A stretch of DNA of 8,285 nt from Vulcanimicrobiota bacterium (GTDB lineage Bacteria; Eremiobacterota; Eremiobacteria; Baltobacterales; Baltobacteraceae), in contig JASHZC010000064.1 of assembly GCA_030042755.1 (NCBI GenBank), positions 1 to 8,285 of the forward strand, in the 5' to 3' direction. The position numbers were made by a program, and so were the translations under genes. Below are positions 1-6,351 of the stretch, one piece after another (position 1 is the first letter of the stretch; each line of letters begins with the position of its first letter). The notes below the pieces were generated by a model. It made no database searches. It saw nothing but the letters and a program-made list of their open reading frames with translations, and was not told the origin of the DNA.

Positions 1-655
1 TTGCGATCTCGGCGCCGCATTCGATGGCGACGCCGATCGCATGTTCATCGTGGACGAACGCGGCGAACTCGTCGACGGGAGCACGGTGACGGCGCTCGTT
101 GCGCTCAACACGCTCAAGAACCACCCGGGCGCGAAGATTCTCTACAACCTGATCTGCTCGCGAAGCGTGCCGGAATTGATCGAGAAGGCCGGGGGCATTC
201 CGGTTCGTTCGAAAGTCGGGCACTCGATCATCAAGAAAACGATGCGCGAAGAAGACATACTCTTTGGAGGCGAGCATTCGGGTCACTTTTACTTCAAAGA
301 CAATTGGTATGCAGACTCCGGCATGATTGCATTGATGCAGTGCTTGGAAGTCTTTAGCCAAGCCGGTAAGCCCGTTAGCGAAGTCATCGCACCGATCGAC
401 ACGCGCTTCCGTTCCGGTGAGATCAACAGCGAAGTCAAGGACGTTCCCGCGAAGCTTGCGGAACTGCAAGCGTACTACAAAGATGCGCAGTTCGATCGCT
501 TAGACGGTTTGACGATCGGCTACCCGGATTGGTGGCTGAACGTTCGTCCCTCAAACACCGAGCCTTTGCTACGCCTCAACGTTGAAGGCGATACAAAGGA
601 ATTGATGGTGCGCCACCGCGATGAAGCGCTCGGGATGATCCGAGAAAAGCCGTAA
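1..655 (+). CDS. manB: Phosphomannomutase/phosphoglucomutase (ManB/AlgC type), C-terminal part
   Basis: Partial gene entering from the left edge; the reading frame starts at base 2 and shows 217 residues before the TAA stop. It belongs to the alpha-D-phosphohexomutase family, which moves phosphate between C6 and C1 of mannose or glucose via a phosphoserine enzyme and feeds GDP-mannose or UDP-glucose synthesis for envelope glycans. Visible motifs are the metal-binding loop AFDGDADR with the following VDE (bases 17-55), the sugar-binding loop GGEHSGH (266-286) and the phosphate-binding loop RPSNTEP (545-565). The catalytic serine loop lies outside the window. The GEHSGH loop followed by a YxDSG-like stretch resembles ManB-type phosphomannomutases more than GlmM, but substrate choice cannot be fixed from this. 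The first gene of the + strand run; dps follows after 31 bp. Family assignment is firm; mannose versus glucose preference is not. Confidence 0.93.
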   Translation, partial: CDLGAAFDGDADRMFIVDERGELVDGSTVTALVALNTLKNHPGAKILYNLICSRSVPELIEKAGGIPVRSKVGHSIIKKTMREEDILFGGEHSGHFYFKDNWYADSGMIALMQCLEVFSQAGKPVSEVIAPIDTRFRSGEINSEVKDVPAKLAELQAYYKDAQFDRLDGLTIGYPDWWLNVRPSNTEPLLRLNVEGDTKELMVRHRDEALGMIREKP

Positions 656-674
656 TTAGATACCGCAACCGGCC

Positions 675-683
675 AGAGGGAAG
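675..683 (+). promoter_or_regulatory. Ribosome binding site of dps
   Basis: A purine-rich AGAGGGAAG stretch ends 3 nt before the dps ATG, and its GAGGG core sits 6 nt upstream. It supports the ATG at 687 and lies in the 31-bp spacer after the phosphomutase stop. I see no convincing promoter or terminator hairpin in that spacer, consistent with read-through from the upstream gene. Confidence 0.6.
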
Positions 684-686
684 ATC

Positions 687-1187
687 ATGGCTAGCACAGT
701 CAACGGATATCATCATCGTACGCGCGTGGACTTACCCGAAGCGACGCGCCTTGAGGTGACGCAGCTTCTCAACGCCTCGCTCGCTACGGCGCTCGACCTG
801 AAGACCCAGGTAAAACAGGCGCATTGGAACGTCGCCGGCGAGAATTTCTATTCGCTGCACTTGCTCTTCGACAAGATCGCAGACGACGTGGAAGAGGCGG
901 TCGATCTCGTCGCGGAGCGCGTCTTACAGCTGGGGGGAACCGCCCTGGGTACCGCGCGTGTGGCGGCCGAACGCTCGATCCTCGGCGAATATCCGCATCA
1001 CGCCGTCGACGGAAAGGAGCATCTCGAAGCGCTCGCCGAGCGGCTGGGGATTTTCTCCAATCACGTGCGCGGATCGATCGAAAAGACGGCTCAACTGGGG
1101 GATCCGACCACGTCCGACATCTACACGGAGATTTCTCGCTCCGCCGACAAGAATCTCTGGATGCTCGAAGCACATCTACGGACGTAG
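687..1187 (+). CDS. dps: Dps family DNA-protecting ferritin-like protein
   Basis: A 166-residue protein of normal Dps length. Dps forms a cytoplasmic 12-subunit shell that oxidises Fe(II), preferably with hydrogen peroxide, stores the iron and so limits Fenton damage; many members also coat DNA. The intersubunit ferroxidase ligands are all present and correctly spaced: H46 (in KQAHWNV), H58 and D62 (in LHLLFD), D73 and E77 (in DLVAER, followed by QLGG). The spacing 46/58/62/73/77 matches E. coli Dps 51/63/67/78/82. The N-terminal tail is short with a small basic cluster (H9, H10, R11, R13) and lacks the lysine-rich tail of E. coli Dps, so DNA binding is uncertain. The dynamin-like gene starts 3 bp after the stop, implying coupled expression. 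The family call is very secure. Confidence 0.96.
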   Translation: MASTVNGYHHRTRVDLPEATRLEVTQLLNASLATALDLKTQVKQAHWNVAGENFYSLHLLFDKIADDVEEAVDLVAERVLQLGGTALGTARVAAERSILGEYPHHAVDGKEHLEALAERLGIFSNHVRGSIEKTAQLGDPTTSDIYTEISRSADKNLWMLEAHLRT

Positions 1188-1190
1188 CCG

Positions 1191-3905
1191 TTGTCGCGAG
1201 TTGATACCGACGCGATGCGTCGATACGAGCAAACGCGCGACGAACTCGTCGCGCGTTTGCTTGCGATCGAGTCGTCGATCCGAGAAGGCCGGCGCAAAGT
1301 CATCGTGCGAGCTCGCACGCGTCTGGAGCGCGCGAAATTCGTCTTGGCCGTGGTCGGCGAGTTTTCGAGCGGCAAATCTTATCTCCTCAATGCGCTGCTC
1401 GGAAAGTTTCGCTACGAGCAGACGAGTGCGGGTAAACGCATCGTCGGGCTCCTGGCCGTCGATATCAACCCGTCGACCGCCACGATCACCGAACTGGAGT
1501 CCGGGCGCGCGGATGAAGCAAACGCGGTCTACGAGGACGGCCGCACCGAACGCATACCACTCGATGCGCTCAATCGTTTCATTGCGGTCGGCAGCGGCGA
1601 CGCCGGCACATTGCACGACGCAACGAAGGAAAGCGATGCCCCGGCACGCGTGATCGTCAAGACGGACTCCCCATTTCTGGAGCGTGGTTTCGTCGTCGCC
1701 GACACGCCTGGTTTAGCGTCGATCAATCCCGCGCATCGGCGCGCGACGTTGCAGTTCTTGCCTACCGCCGACGCCGTATTGTATCTGATCGACACGCAGC
1801 AGCCGTTCACCGAAGGCGATGCGTCGTTTCTAGGCATCATCCGTCAGCATATCGATTCAATTTTCATCGTACAGACGAAGATCGATCTTTGGGAGCAGCC
1901 TCAAAGTGACGGACGGCCGGCCTGGGAGCACGCGTACGAACGGATTTCATCGCTCGCTGCCGTGCACGCTCCGGGCACCTACGTTTACGCGCTTTCTGCT
2001 CGCGACTACGCCGACGGGGTGCTCGAGCACGATCCGGCCAAAATTGAAGCGAGCCGATTCCCCGCGTTTCTTGCCGCGCTCGACGCCTCGTTGATCCGCC
2101 GCACCGGACGTGCGCGTCTGCGCCGCGCACGCGATCGAGTCGACGAAGCCGTCGCCGATTCGACCGCGCAAATCGAAGGCGACCTTGCCATGCTTGCGCT
2201 CGATTCGAACGCGCTCGAGCAACGACGCGCGAGCGTCGTGCCCGCGTTGCAAAACGTCGACGATGAAGCGCGTGCGCAGCGCGACGCGCTGGTGCAGAGC
2301 GGCATCGCCGCACGGTCGGCTCTGCACGCTCGCGCCGGAGAGCTGGCCGGCGACTTGCAGCGCGCGCTCGAGCAGGCGTTCGACACCGCCGACATCGCAA
2401 GACTTCGCGACCGCGCTCGGCTGCACATCATCGTCGACCGCGTTGTCGCGCAAGTCGTCGACGAGTTTGGGCACGACGTTGCCGGAACCGTCGTCGACGA
2501 AATCGACGATGCCGTCGCGCGCGCTGGGAGCATACTTCCGCTGCGCTTTGCGCAGAACGACTCTGCGGCGCGCGCTTTCGGCGCGGAACCAGGGACGTCG
2601 CTCTGGAGCGGCGACGTGCGAAGCGCGATTGCCGCGACGATCGTTCTCGAGGCGATCGGCGGCCCGGCGATCGGCCTCGTGCACGACATCGCCTCGCGCT
2701 TTGCGCGAGCGCAAAGCGGAACGTACATGAAGCGCGAGCTCATCGCAGACTTGCGAGCGGAGATTTTTCCTCGTTTTCAAACCGAGGTACTCGCCTTCGC
2801 GGGACACGTCGGCTCGCGTTTGCAGCACGTTTACGACGATTTGGCGCAATCGATCGCTACCGCCGTGCTGGAACGACGCGATGCGGATCTCGGTAGCATC
2901 GATCGCGCGCTCACCGCCAATCGAGAGGGGCGGGTCGCGGCTTCGCGCGCGGAGTTGCAAAAACGCAAAGAAACGCTCGCGAGCGAGCGACAATCCGTAC
3001 ACGCCATCGTCGAGCGCTTCATGGAACGGGACGAAGAGATCGCGCCCGCCGATGCCGGCTCCGATGTCGTGCGCCGTTCGCATGCCGATGCGTCTTTCGA
3101 TCCTGCGCGTTACGACCGGGGATTGCGTCCCTCGCGCTGGCGTGTCGCCGTTCTCGGAGCGTTGCGACGCGGTAAGACGAGCCTCATCAATTCGTTTGCG
3201 GGAAGACCGGTCCTCACCGACGACGTTGCCGGCAGCGTGCGCTTTCCGATCCACGTGCGTTACGGCGAACGCGATCAAGCCTTTACTCTCGAGGGCGACG
3301 CGCAGTGGAAAGAGATTCCGTTCGAGCAGGCCAGCTCGGCTGCAGAGAACGCACCGGTTCTCGTGCTCGTCCCGTGGTCGCTGCCGCGCGAGCTCGTGCT
3401 GGTGCATGCTCCGGCGTTCGACTCGGGCGATCCGGCGGCCGAAGACGTCAACGTCGTCGTCGCCTCGCACGCGAGCGAAGTCCTGTGCTTGTTTTCCCGT
3501 CAGCTCTCGGATCGCGAGCTAAGCCTCTACGAGCGAATCGCGGAATTCAACAAGCCGATGCTCTTCGCGCACACGATCGCCGATAACGAAGCGCCGGCCG
3601 AGCGTCGGCACGTGGTGGAACTCGCGCAAACATATCTGAGAGAACGTGGTATTCCGGCCGAGCGCATCTTCGTTATTTCGTCGCTGGAATATGACGAGGC
3701 GCGTCGCGAGAAGCGTGCACCGGCCGGCTGGAACGAGATTGAGGCGTTGCGCTCCACCCTGGAAGCGCACGCCGAAACGCATATGGCCAGGCTCGAGCGC
3801 CTGGCTCGTGCAGCGAACGAAGCACCTCCCAGCTCCGCCGGCGTCGCGGCGTCCAAAGAGCGTCCGGCCGGTTTCTTTGCACGGATGTTTGGCAAGGGGC
3901 GCTGA
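1191..3905 (+). CDS. Bacterial dynamin-like protein with two GTPase domains, the second degenerate
   Basis: A 904-residue predicted cytoplasmic or membrane-peripheral protein. The first GTPase domain (about residues 48-300) has a complete motif set: P-loop GEFSSGKS (56-63), the dynamin-type switch I region DINPSTA (91-97), DTPG (171-174), TKID (229-232) and a LSA motif (268-270). A long, mostly helical region follows (about 310-615) with a hydrophobic patch near 478-500, a possible membrane-contact site. A second GTPase-like domain (about 648-830) has P-loop GALRRGKT (656-663), but HAPA (739-742) stands where DxxG is expected and no N/TKxD is visible. The tail has Ala/Pro-rich residues and a short amphipathic end (FFARMFGKGR). 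Bacterial dynamins such as DynA tether, fuse or repair membranes. DynA is about 1,190 residues with two full halves; here the second half has only about 70 residues after its G domain. The TTG at 1191 follows the dps stop by 3 bp; an in-frame ATG at 1215 is an alternative. No strong ribosome binding site is seen for either. Confidence 0.88.
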   Translation: MSRVDTDAMRRYEQTRDELVARLLAIESSIREGRRKVIVRARTRLERAKFVLAVVGEFSSGKSYLLNALLGKFRYEQTSAGKRIVGLLAVDINPSTATITELESGRADEANAVYEDGRTERIPLDALNRFIAVGSGDAGTLHDATKESDAPARVIVKTDSPFLERGFVVADTPGLASINPAHRRATLQFLPTADAVLYLIDTQQPFTEGDASFLGIIRQHIDSIFIVQTKIDLWEQPQSDGRPAWEHAYERISSLAAVHAPGTYVYALSARDYADGVLEHDPAKIEASRFPAFLAALDASLIRRTGRARLRRARDRVDEAVADSTAQIEGDLAMLALDSNALEQRRASVVPALQNVDDEARAQRDALVQSGIAARSALHARAGELAGDLQRALEQAFDTADIARLRDRARLHIIVDRVVAQVVDEFGHDVAGTVVDEIDDAVARAGSILPLRFAQNDSAARAFGAEPGTSLWSGDVRSAIAATIVLEAIGGPAIGLVHDIASRFARAQSGTYMKRELIADLRAEIFPRFQTEVLAFAGHVGSRLQHVYDDLAQSIATAVLERRDADLGSIDRALTANREGRVAASRAELQKRKETLASERQSVHAIVERFMERDEEIAPADAGSDVVRRSHADASFDPARYDRGLRPSRWRVAVLGALRRGKTSLINSFAGRPVLTDDVAGSVRFPIHVRYGERDQAFTLEGDAQWKEIPFEQASSAAENAPVLVLVPWSLPRELVLVHAPAFDSGDPAAEDVNVVVASHASEVLCLFSRQLSDRELSLYERIAEFNKPMLFAHTIADNEAPAERRHVVELAQTYLRERGIPAERIFVISSLEYDEARREKRAPAGWNEIEALRSTLEAHAETHMARLERLARAANEAPPSSAGVAASKERPAGFFARMFGKGR
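1228..1261. repeat. Perfect 16-bp inverted repeat (strong hairpin) inside the dynamin gene
   Basis: The left arm AGCAAACGCGCGACGA (1228-1243) and right arm TCGTCGCGCGTTTGCT (1246-1261) are exact reverse complements separated by AC. The RNA could form a GC-rich stem of about 15 bp with a 4-nt loop, 37 nt after the TTG start or 13 nt after the alternative ATG. A smaller inverted repeat follows directly: GATCGA (1265-1270) and TCGATC (1275-1280) around GTCG. No T-run follows, so it is not a standard intrinsic terminator. Possible roles are control of dynamin translation, an RNA processing or attenuation point between dps and the dynamin gene, or a DNA operator. It encodes ordinary N-terminal helix residues, so chance remains possible. 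Confidence 0.7.
2697..2718. repeat. 10-bp inverted repeat with 2-nt spacer in the dynamin gene
   Basis: CGCTTTGCGC (2697-2706) and GCGCAAAGCG (2709-2718) are exact reverse complements around GA. It lies in the coding sequence just after the hydrophobic patch of the dynamin-like protein. In GC-rich coding DNA full of GCGC such palindromes arise by chance, so no function is claimed. Confidence 0.4.
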
Positions 3906-3937
3906 CCGGGGATGTGTCGAACCCGTGACATCCGGTT
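3906..3937 (+). other. Spacer between dynamin gene and nagA with a possible hairpin at the nagA start
   Basis: This 32-bp spacer has no clear Shine-Dalgarno sequence before the nagA ATG. CCGG (3906-3909) plus ATGT (3912-3915) can pair with ACATCCGG (3928-3935), giving an 8-bp stem with a 2-nt bulge and a 12-nt loop that ends 2 nt before the ATG. There is no T-run, so a terminator is unlikely. It might modulate nagA translation, but the stem is modest. Confidence 0.3.
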
Positions 3938-5089
3938 ATGAGCAAGACGCTAGGGCCGGCTTTTTTAGCAGTCGGGGACGGAACCTCGACGTTCGGCCGC
4001 ATCACCATCGATCAGGGCAGAATTACGGCAGTCCTTCCTGCCGACGGCCCTTCCGATCATCCACTACCGGCGGGTAGCGTCATCGCTCCCGGGTTGATCG
4101 ACGTCCACACCAATGGTGCGGGCGACATGTTGTTCAACCGCGATCAAGGCAACGCCGTACCGATCGCCGCCACGGAATACGCTCGCATGGGTGCAACGGG
4201 GTTCGTCGCGAGCGTGATGACCGCGCCATTCGAATCGATGCTGCACGTCGCATCCGAGATCGTCGATGCGGCGCACGATTTGGAAGAAGACGGACCGCGC
4301 GGCGCGCGCTGCTTGGGGATTCATTTCGAAGGCCCGTTTCTCAATCCCAAGTTCCGAGGTGTGCATCGCGCAGAGTGGCTCCTTCCGGCCTCGGCCGAAC
4401 GCGCCAAAGAGATGGTTGACGCGTGCAAGGGAGCGTGTTTGCTCGTGACGATGGCGCCCGAGATCGACGGTGCTGCCGAAGCAATGCGCGTGTTCCTCGG
4501 AAATGGCGTCGTCTGCTCGGCGGGTCACACGAGCGCACGTTACGGCGACGGTTTACTCGCCATCGGGCTTGGTTTTCGTTCGCTTACACACGCATTCAAC
4601 GGCATGCCTCCGCTGATTCATCGCGATCCGTCGATTCTTGCGGCGTTCATTCAAGATCGGCGCACGATGGTGCAAGTCATCGACGATGGTTACCACGTCG
4701 AGCCGGTCATGGTCGATATTCTCTATCGGACGGTGGGAGACCGGATCGTCCTCGCTACCGATTTGATGCCGCCCGCCGACGAGAACTACCATATCGTCGG
4801 AGGCGTGATGCGTTCGTCAGATGGCACGATCGCCGGAAGCGCATTGCATATCGATCAAGCCGTGCGAAACTTCATGGCCTACGCCGACATTTCGTTCGCG
4901 CAAGCCGTAATGGCCGCGACGCACGCGCCCGCAAAGCTCATTGGGCTCGAGGGTGAGATGGGGCGCATCGCGCCGGGTCTGCGCGCGGACCTCTCCTTCT
5001 GGGATAAGGATTACAACATCATCGGAACGATGGTAGCCGGAACCATGGTGCACGGGCTGCGTACGGATACGACGACCTTGGCATCATGA
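3938..5089 (+). CDS. nagA: N-acetylglucosamine-6-phosphate deacetylase
   Basis: A 383-residue cytoplasmic amidohydrolase of typical NagA length. It hydrolyses N-acetylglucosamine 6-phosphate to glucosamine 6-phosphate and acetate, in recycling of peptidoglycan amino sugars or use of GlcNAc. After a short beta-sandwich segment, APGLIDVHTNGAGD (50-63) begins the barrel. The metal and catalytic residues can be placed: E131 in HFEGPFLN, H197 in SAGHTSA, H218 in THAFNGMPP, substrate-contacting H253 in DDGYHV, and catalytic D275 in ATDLMPPA. At the first barrel strand the motif is HxN (H57, N59), between the HxH of B. subtilis NagA and the QxN of E. coli NagA, so metal number is unclear. No nagB, PTS or GlcNAc kinase gene is visible nearby. 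The stop overlaps the cfa start (ATGA), so the two are translationally coupled. The start at 3938 is the first plausible one after the dynamin stop. Confidence 0.94.
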   Translation: MSKTLGPAFLAVGDGTSTFGRITIDQGRITAVLPADGPSDHPLPAGSVIAPGLIDVHTNGAGDMLFNRDQGNAVPIAATEYARMGATGFVASVMTAPFESMLHVASEIVDAAHDLEEDGPRGARCLGIHFEGPFLNPKFRGVHRAEWLLPASAERAKEMVDACKGACLLVTMAPEIDGAAEAMRVFLGNGVVCSAGHTSARYGDGLLAIGLGFRSLTHAFNGMPPLIHRDPSILAAFIQDRRTMVQVIDDGYHVEPVMVDILYRTVGDRIVLATDLMPPADENYHIVGGVMRSSDGTIAGSALHIDQAVRNFMAYADISFAQAVMAATHAPAKLIGLEGEMGRIAPGLRADLSFWDKDYNIIGTMVAGTMVHGLRTDTTTLAS

Positions 5090-6351
5090 CCGAACGGGCG
5101 GCCCGCGTCTTGGAGGCCGTGTTTGGTGATGGATACCGCCGCGATTTCGACGTGCGCTTCTGGGACGGCACGACGTTACCCAGCTCGACCGCTCGGCGCG
5201 ATTTTACCTTCGTCGTAAACTCGCCGGGCGCGCTTCGCTCGGCGTTCACGCCTCCCGTGGTGAACAACGCCGGCGCTGCATTCGTCGGCGGAGCGATTGA
5301 CGTAGAAGGCGATCTGGTCAAGGCAGTCGCGCGTTTGAATGCCGCGAACGACGCGCGATCGCGGCTGGAAGCGGCGCGCATCGGATATCTTCTCGTGCGT
5401 CTGCCGCGTGAAACGAACCATCAGGCTCCCGGCGCGCAACTTCATGGCAAGCTCCATTCGCGCGAACGGGACGGCGCAGCAATTTCCTTCCACTACGATC
5501 ATCCCGTTGGATTCTATCGCACGTTCCTCGATCGCGATATGGTGTATTCGTGCGCGTACTACGACGACGGGATCGACGACCTCGATCGCGCGCAAGCGGC
5601 AAAGCTCGATTATATTCTGCGCAAATTGCGGCTCGAACCGGGCATGTCTCTTCTCGACATCGGCTGCGGTTGGGGATCGCTCGTGATCGCGGCAGCGCAG
5701 CGCGGTGCGCAGGCGTGTGGGGTCACGCTCAGTCGCGTGCAGTTTGTCGAAGCGAATCGGCGGATCGACGAGCTCGGTTTGCAGGATCGCGCACGCGTGG
5801 AGTATCGCGACTATCGCGATCTCGGCGATCGAACGTTCGACCGGATCGCCAGCATCGGCATGTTCGAACACGTCGGACGCGAGCAGCACGCCGCGTACTT
5901 CGAGGCCGCATACGAAGCGCTACGTCCTGGCGGCCTCTTCCTCAACCACAACATCGCCGAGCAAAGCCCGGGTCGGCGAGCCCCATCGAATCCGTTCGTC
6001 GAGCACTACGTCTTCCCCGACGGCAAGCTCGTTGCAATCGCCGACAGTCTTGGCGTTGCGGAACGCCACGGTTTTGAAATTCGAGACGTCGAAAATTTGC
6101 GCGAGCATTATGCGCGTACATTACGCGCATGGGTAACGAACATCGAGCGGAATCGCGAAGAGGCCGTCGCGCAGGCTGGAGAACAAGCCTATCGTGTATG
6201 GCGGCTCTACATGGCCGCGAGCGCCGTCTCGTTCGACGCAGCGACGATCGGCGTATATCAGGCGTTGCTTGCGCGACCCGACGCACGCGGCAACGTCACG
6301 ATCCCGGCTACGCGCCGAGATCTGTATTCCGAGCGACTGGCCGTCACGTAG
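5086..6351 (+). CDS. cfa: Cyclopropane-fatty-acyl-phospholipid synthase family methyltransferase
   Basis: A 421-residue, SAM-dependent, membrane-peripheral enzyme family that adds a methylene (or in some members methyl) group to the double bond of unsaturated acyl chains in phospholipids, making membranes more resistant to acid and other stress. The N-terminal lipid-binding domain is present (about 1-125), followed by HYDHPVGFYRTFLD (136-149) and the SAM-binding motif LLDIGCGWGSL (189-199). The residues that bind bicarbonate in E. coli Cfa have counterparts: C156 (C139), E261 (E239), H288 (H266), I290 (I268) and Y342 (Y317). The conserved cysteine C354 of E. coli aligns with S379 in LYMAASAVSF. 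I recall serine here in some actinobacterial-type relatives, so this may mark a subgroup. The ATG overlaps the nagA stop by 4 bp with no obvious ribosome binding site, suggesting reinitiation. The 3' end overlaps the permease gene tail to tail by 8 bp. Product (cyclopropane versus methyl-branched acid) is not settled. Confidence 0.93.
   Translation: MTERAARVLEAVFGDGYRRDFDVRFWDGTTLPSSTARRDFTFVVNSPGALRSAFTPPVVNNAGAAFVGGAIDVEGDLVKAVARLNAANDARSRLEAARIGYLLVRLPRETNHQAPGAQLHGKLHSRERDGAAISFHYDHPVGFYRTFLDRDMVYSCAYYDDGIDDLDRAQAAKLDYILRKLRLEPGMSLLDIGCGWGSLVIAAAQRGAQACGVTLSRVQFVEANRRIDELGLQDRARVEYRDYRDLGDRTFDRIASIGMFEHVGREQHAAYFEAAYEALRPGGLFLNHNIAEQSPGRRAPSNPFVEHYVFPDGKLVAIADSLGVAERHGFEIRDVENLREHYARTLRAWVTNIERNREEAVAQAGEQAYRVWRLYMAASAVSFDAATIGVYQALLARPDARGNVTIPATRRDLYSERLAVT

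Noticed and set aside
1228..1261. The inverted repeat as an intrinsic terminator for dps
   Set aside because: No T-run follows the stem, and it lies inside the coding sequence of the dynamin N-terminal helix, so I keep it only as a structured element of unknown role.
958..1653. A 231-codon + strand frame bridging the dps and dynamin genes
   Set aside because: Ser/Arg-rich with no motif and overlapping two well-supported genes in a different frame.
2651..2675. Direct repeat of GGCGATCGGC with a 5-bp spacer in the dynamin gene
   Set aside because: It simply encodes the repeated residues AIG-GP-AIG in a hydrophobic patch and is short; chance is sufficient.
1947..3470. A 507-codon open frame on the minus strand opposite the dynamin gene
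   Set aside because: The + strand frame has complete GTPase motifs. The antisense frame gives an Arg-rich sequence with no recognisable domain, as expected in GC-rich DNA where stop codons are rare.
687..6351. The + strand cluster as a recently acquired defence island or prophage segment
   Set aside because: No integrase, transposase, attachment-like repeat or restriction gene is visible, and base composition looks uniform with the neighbouring housekeeping genes.
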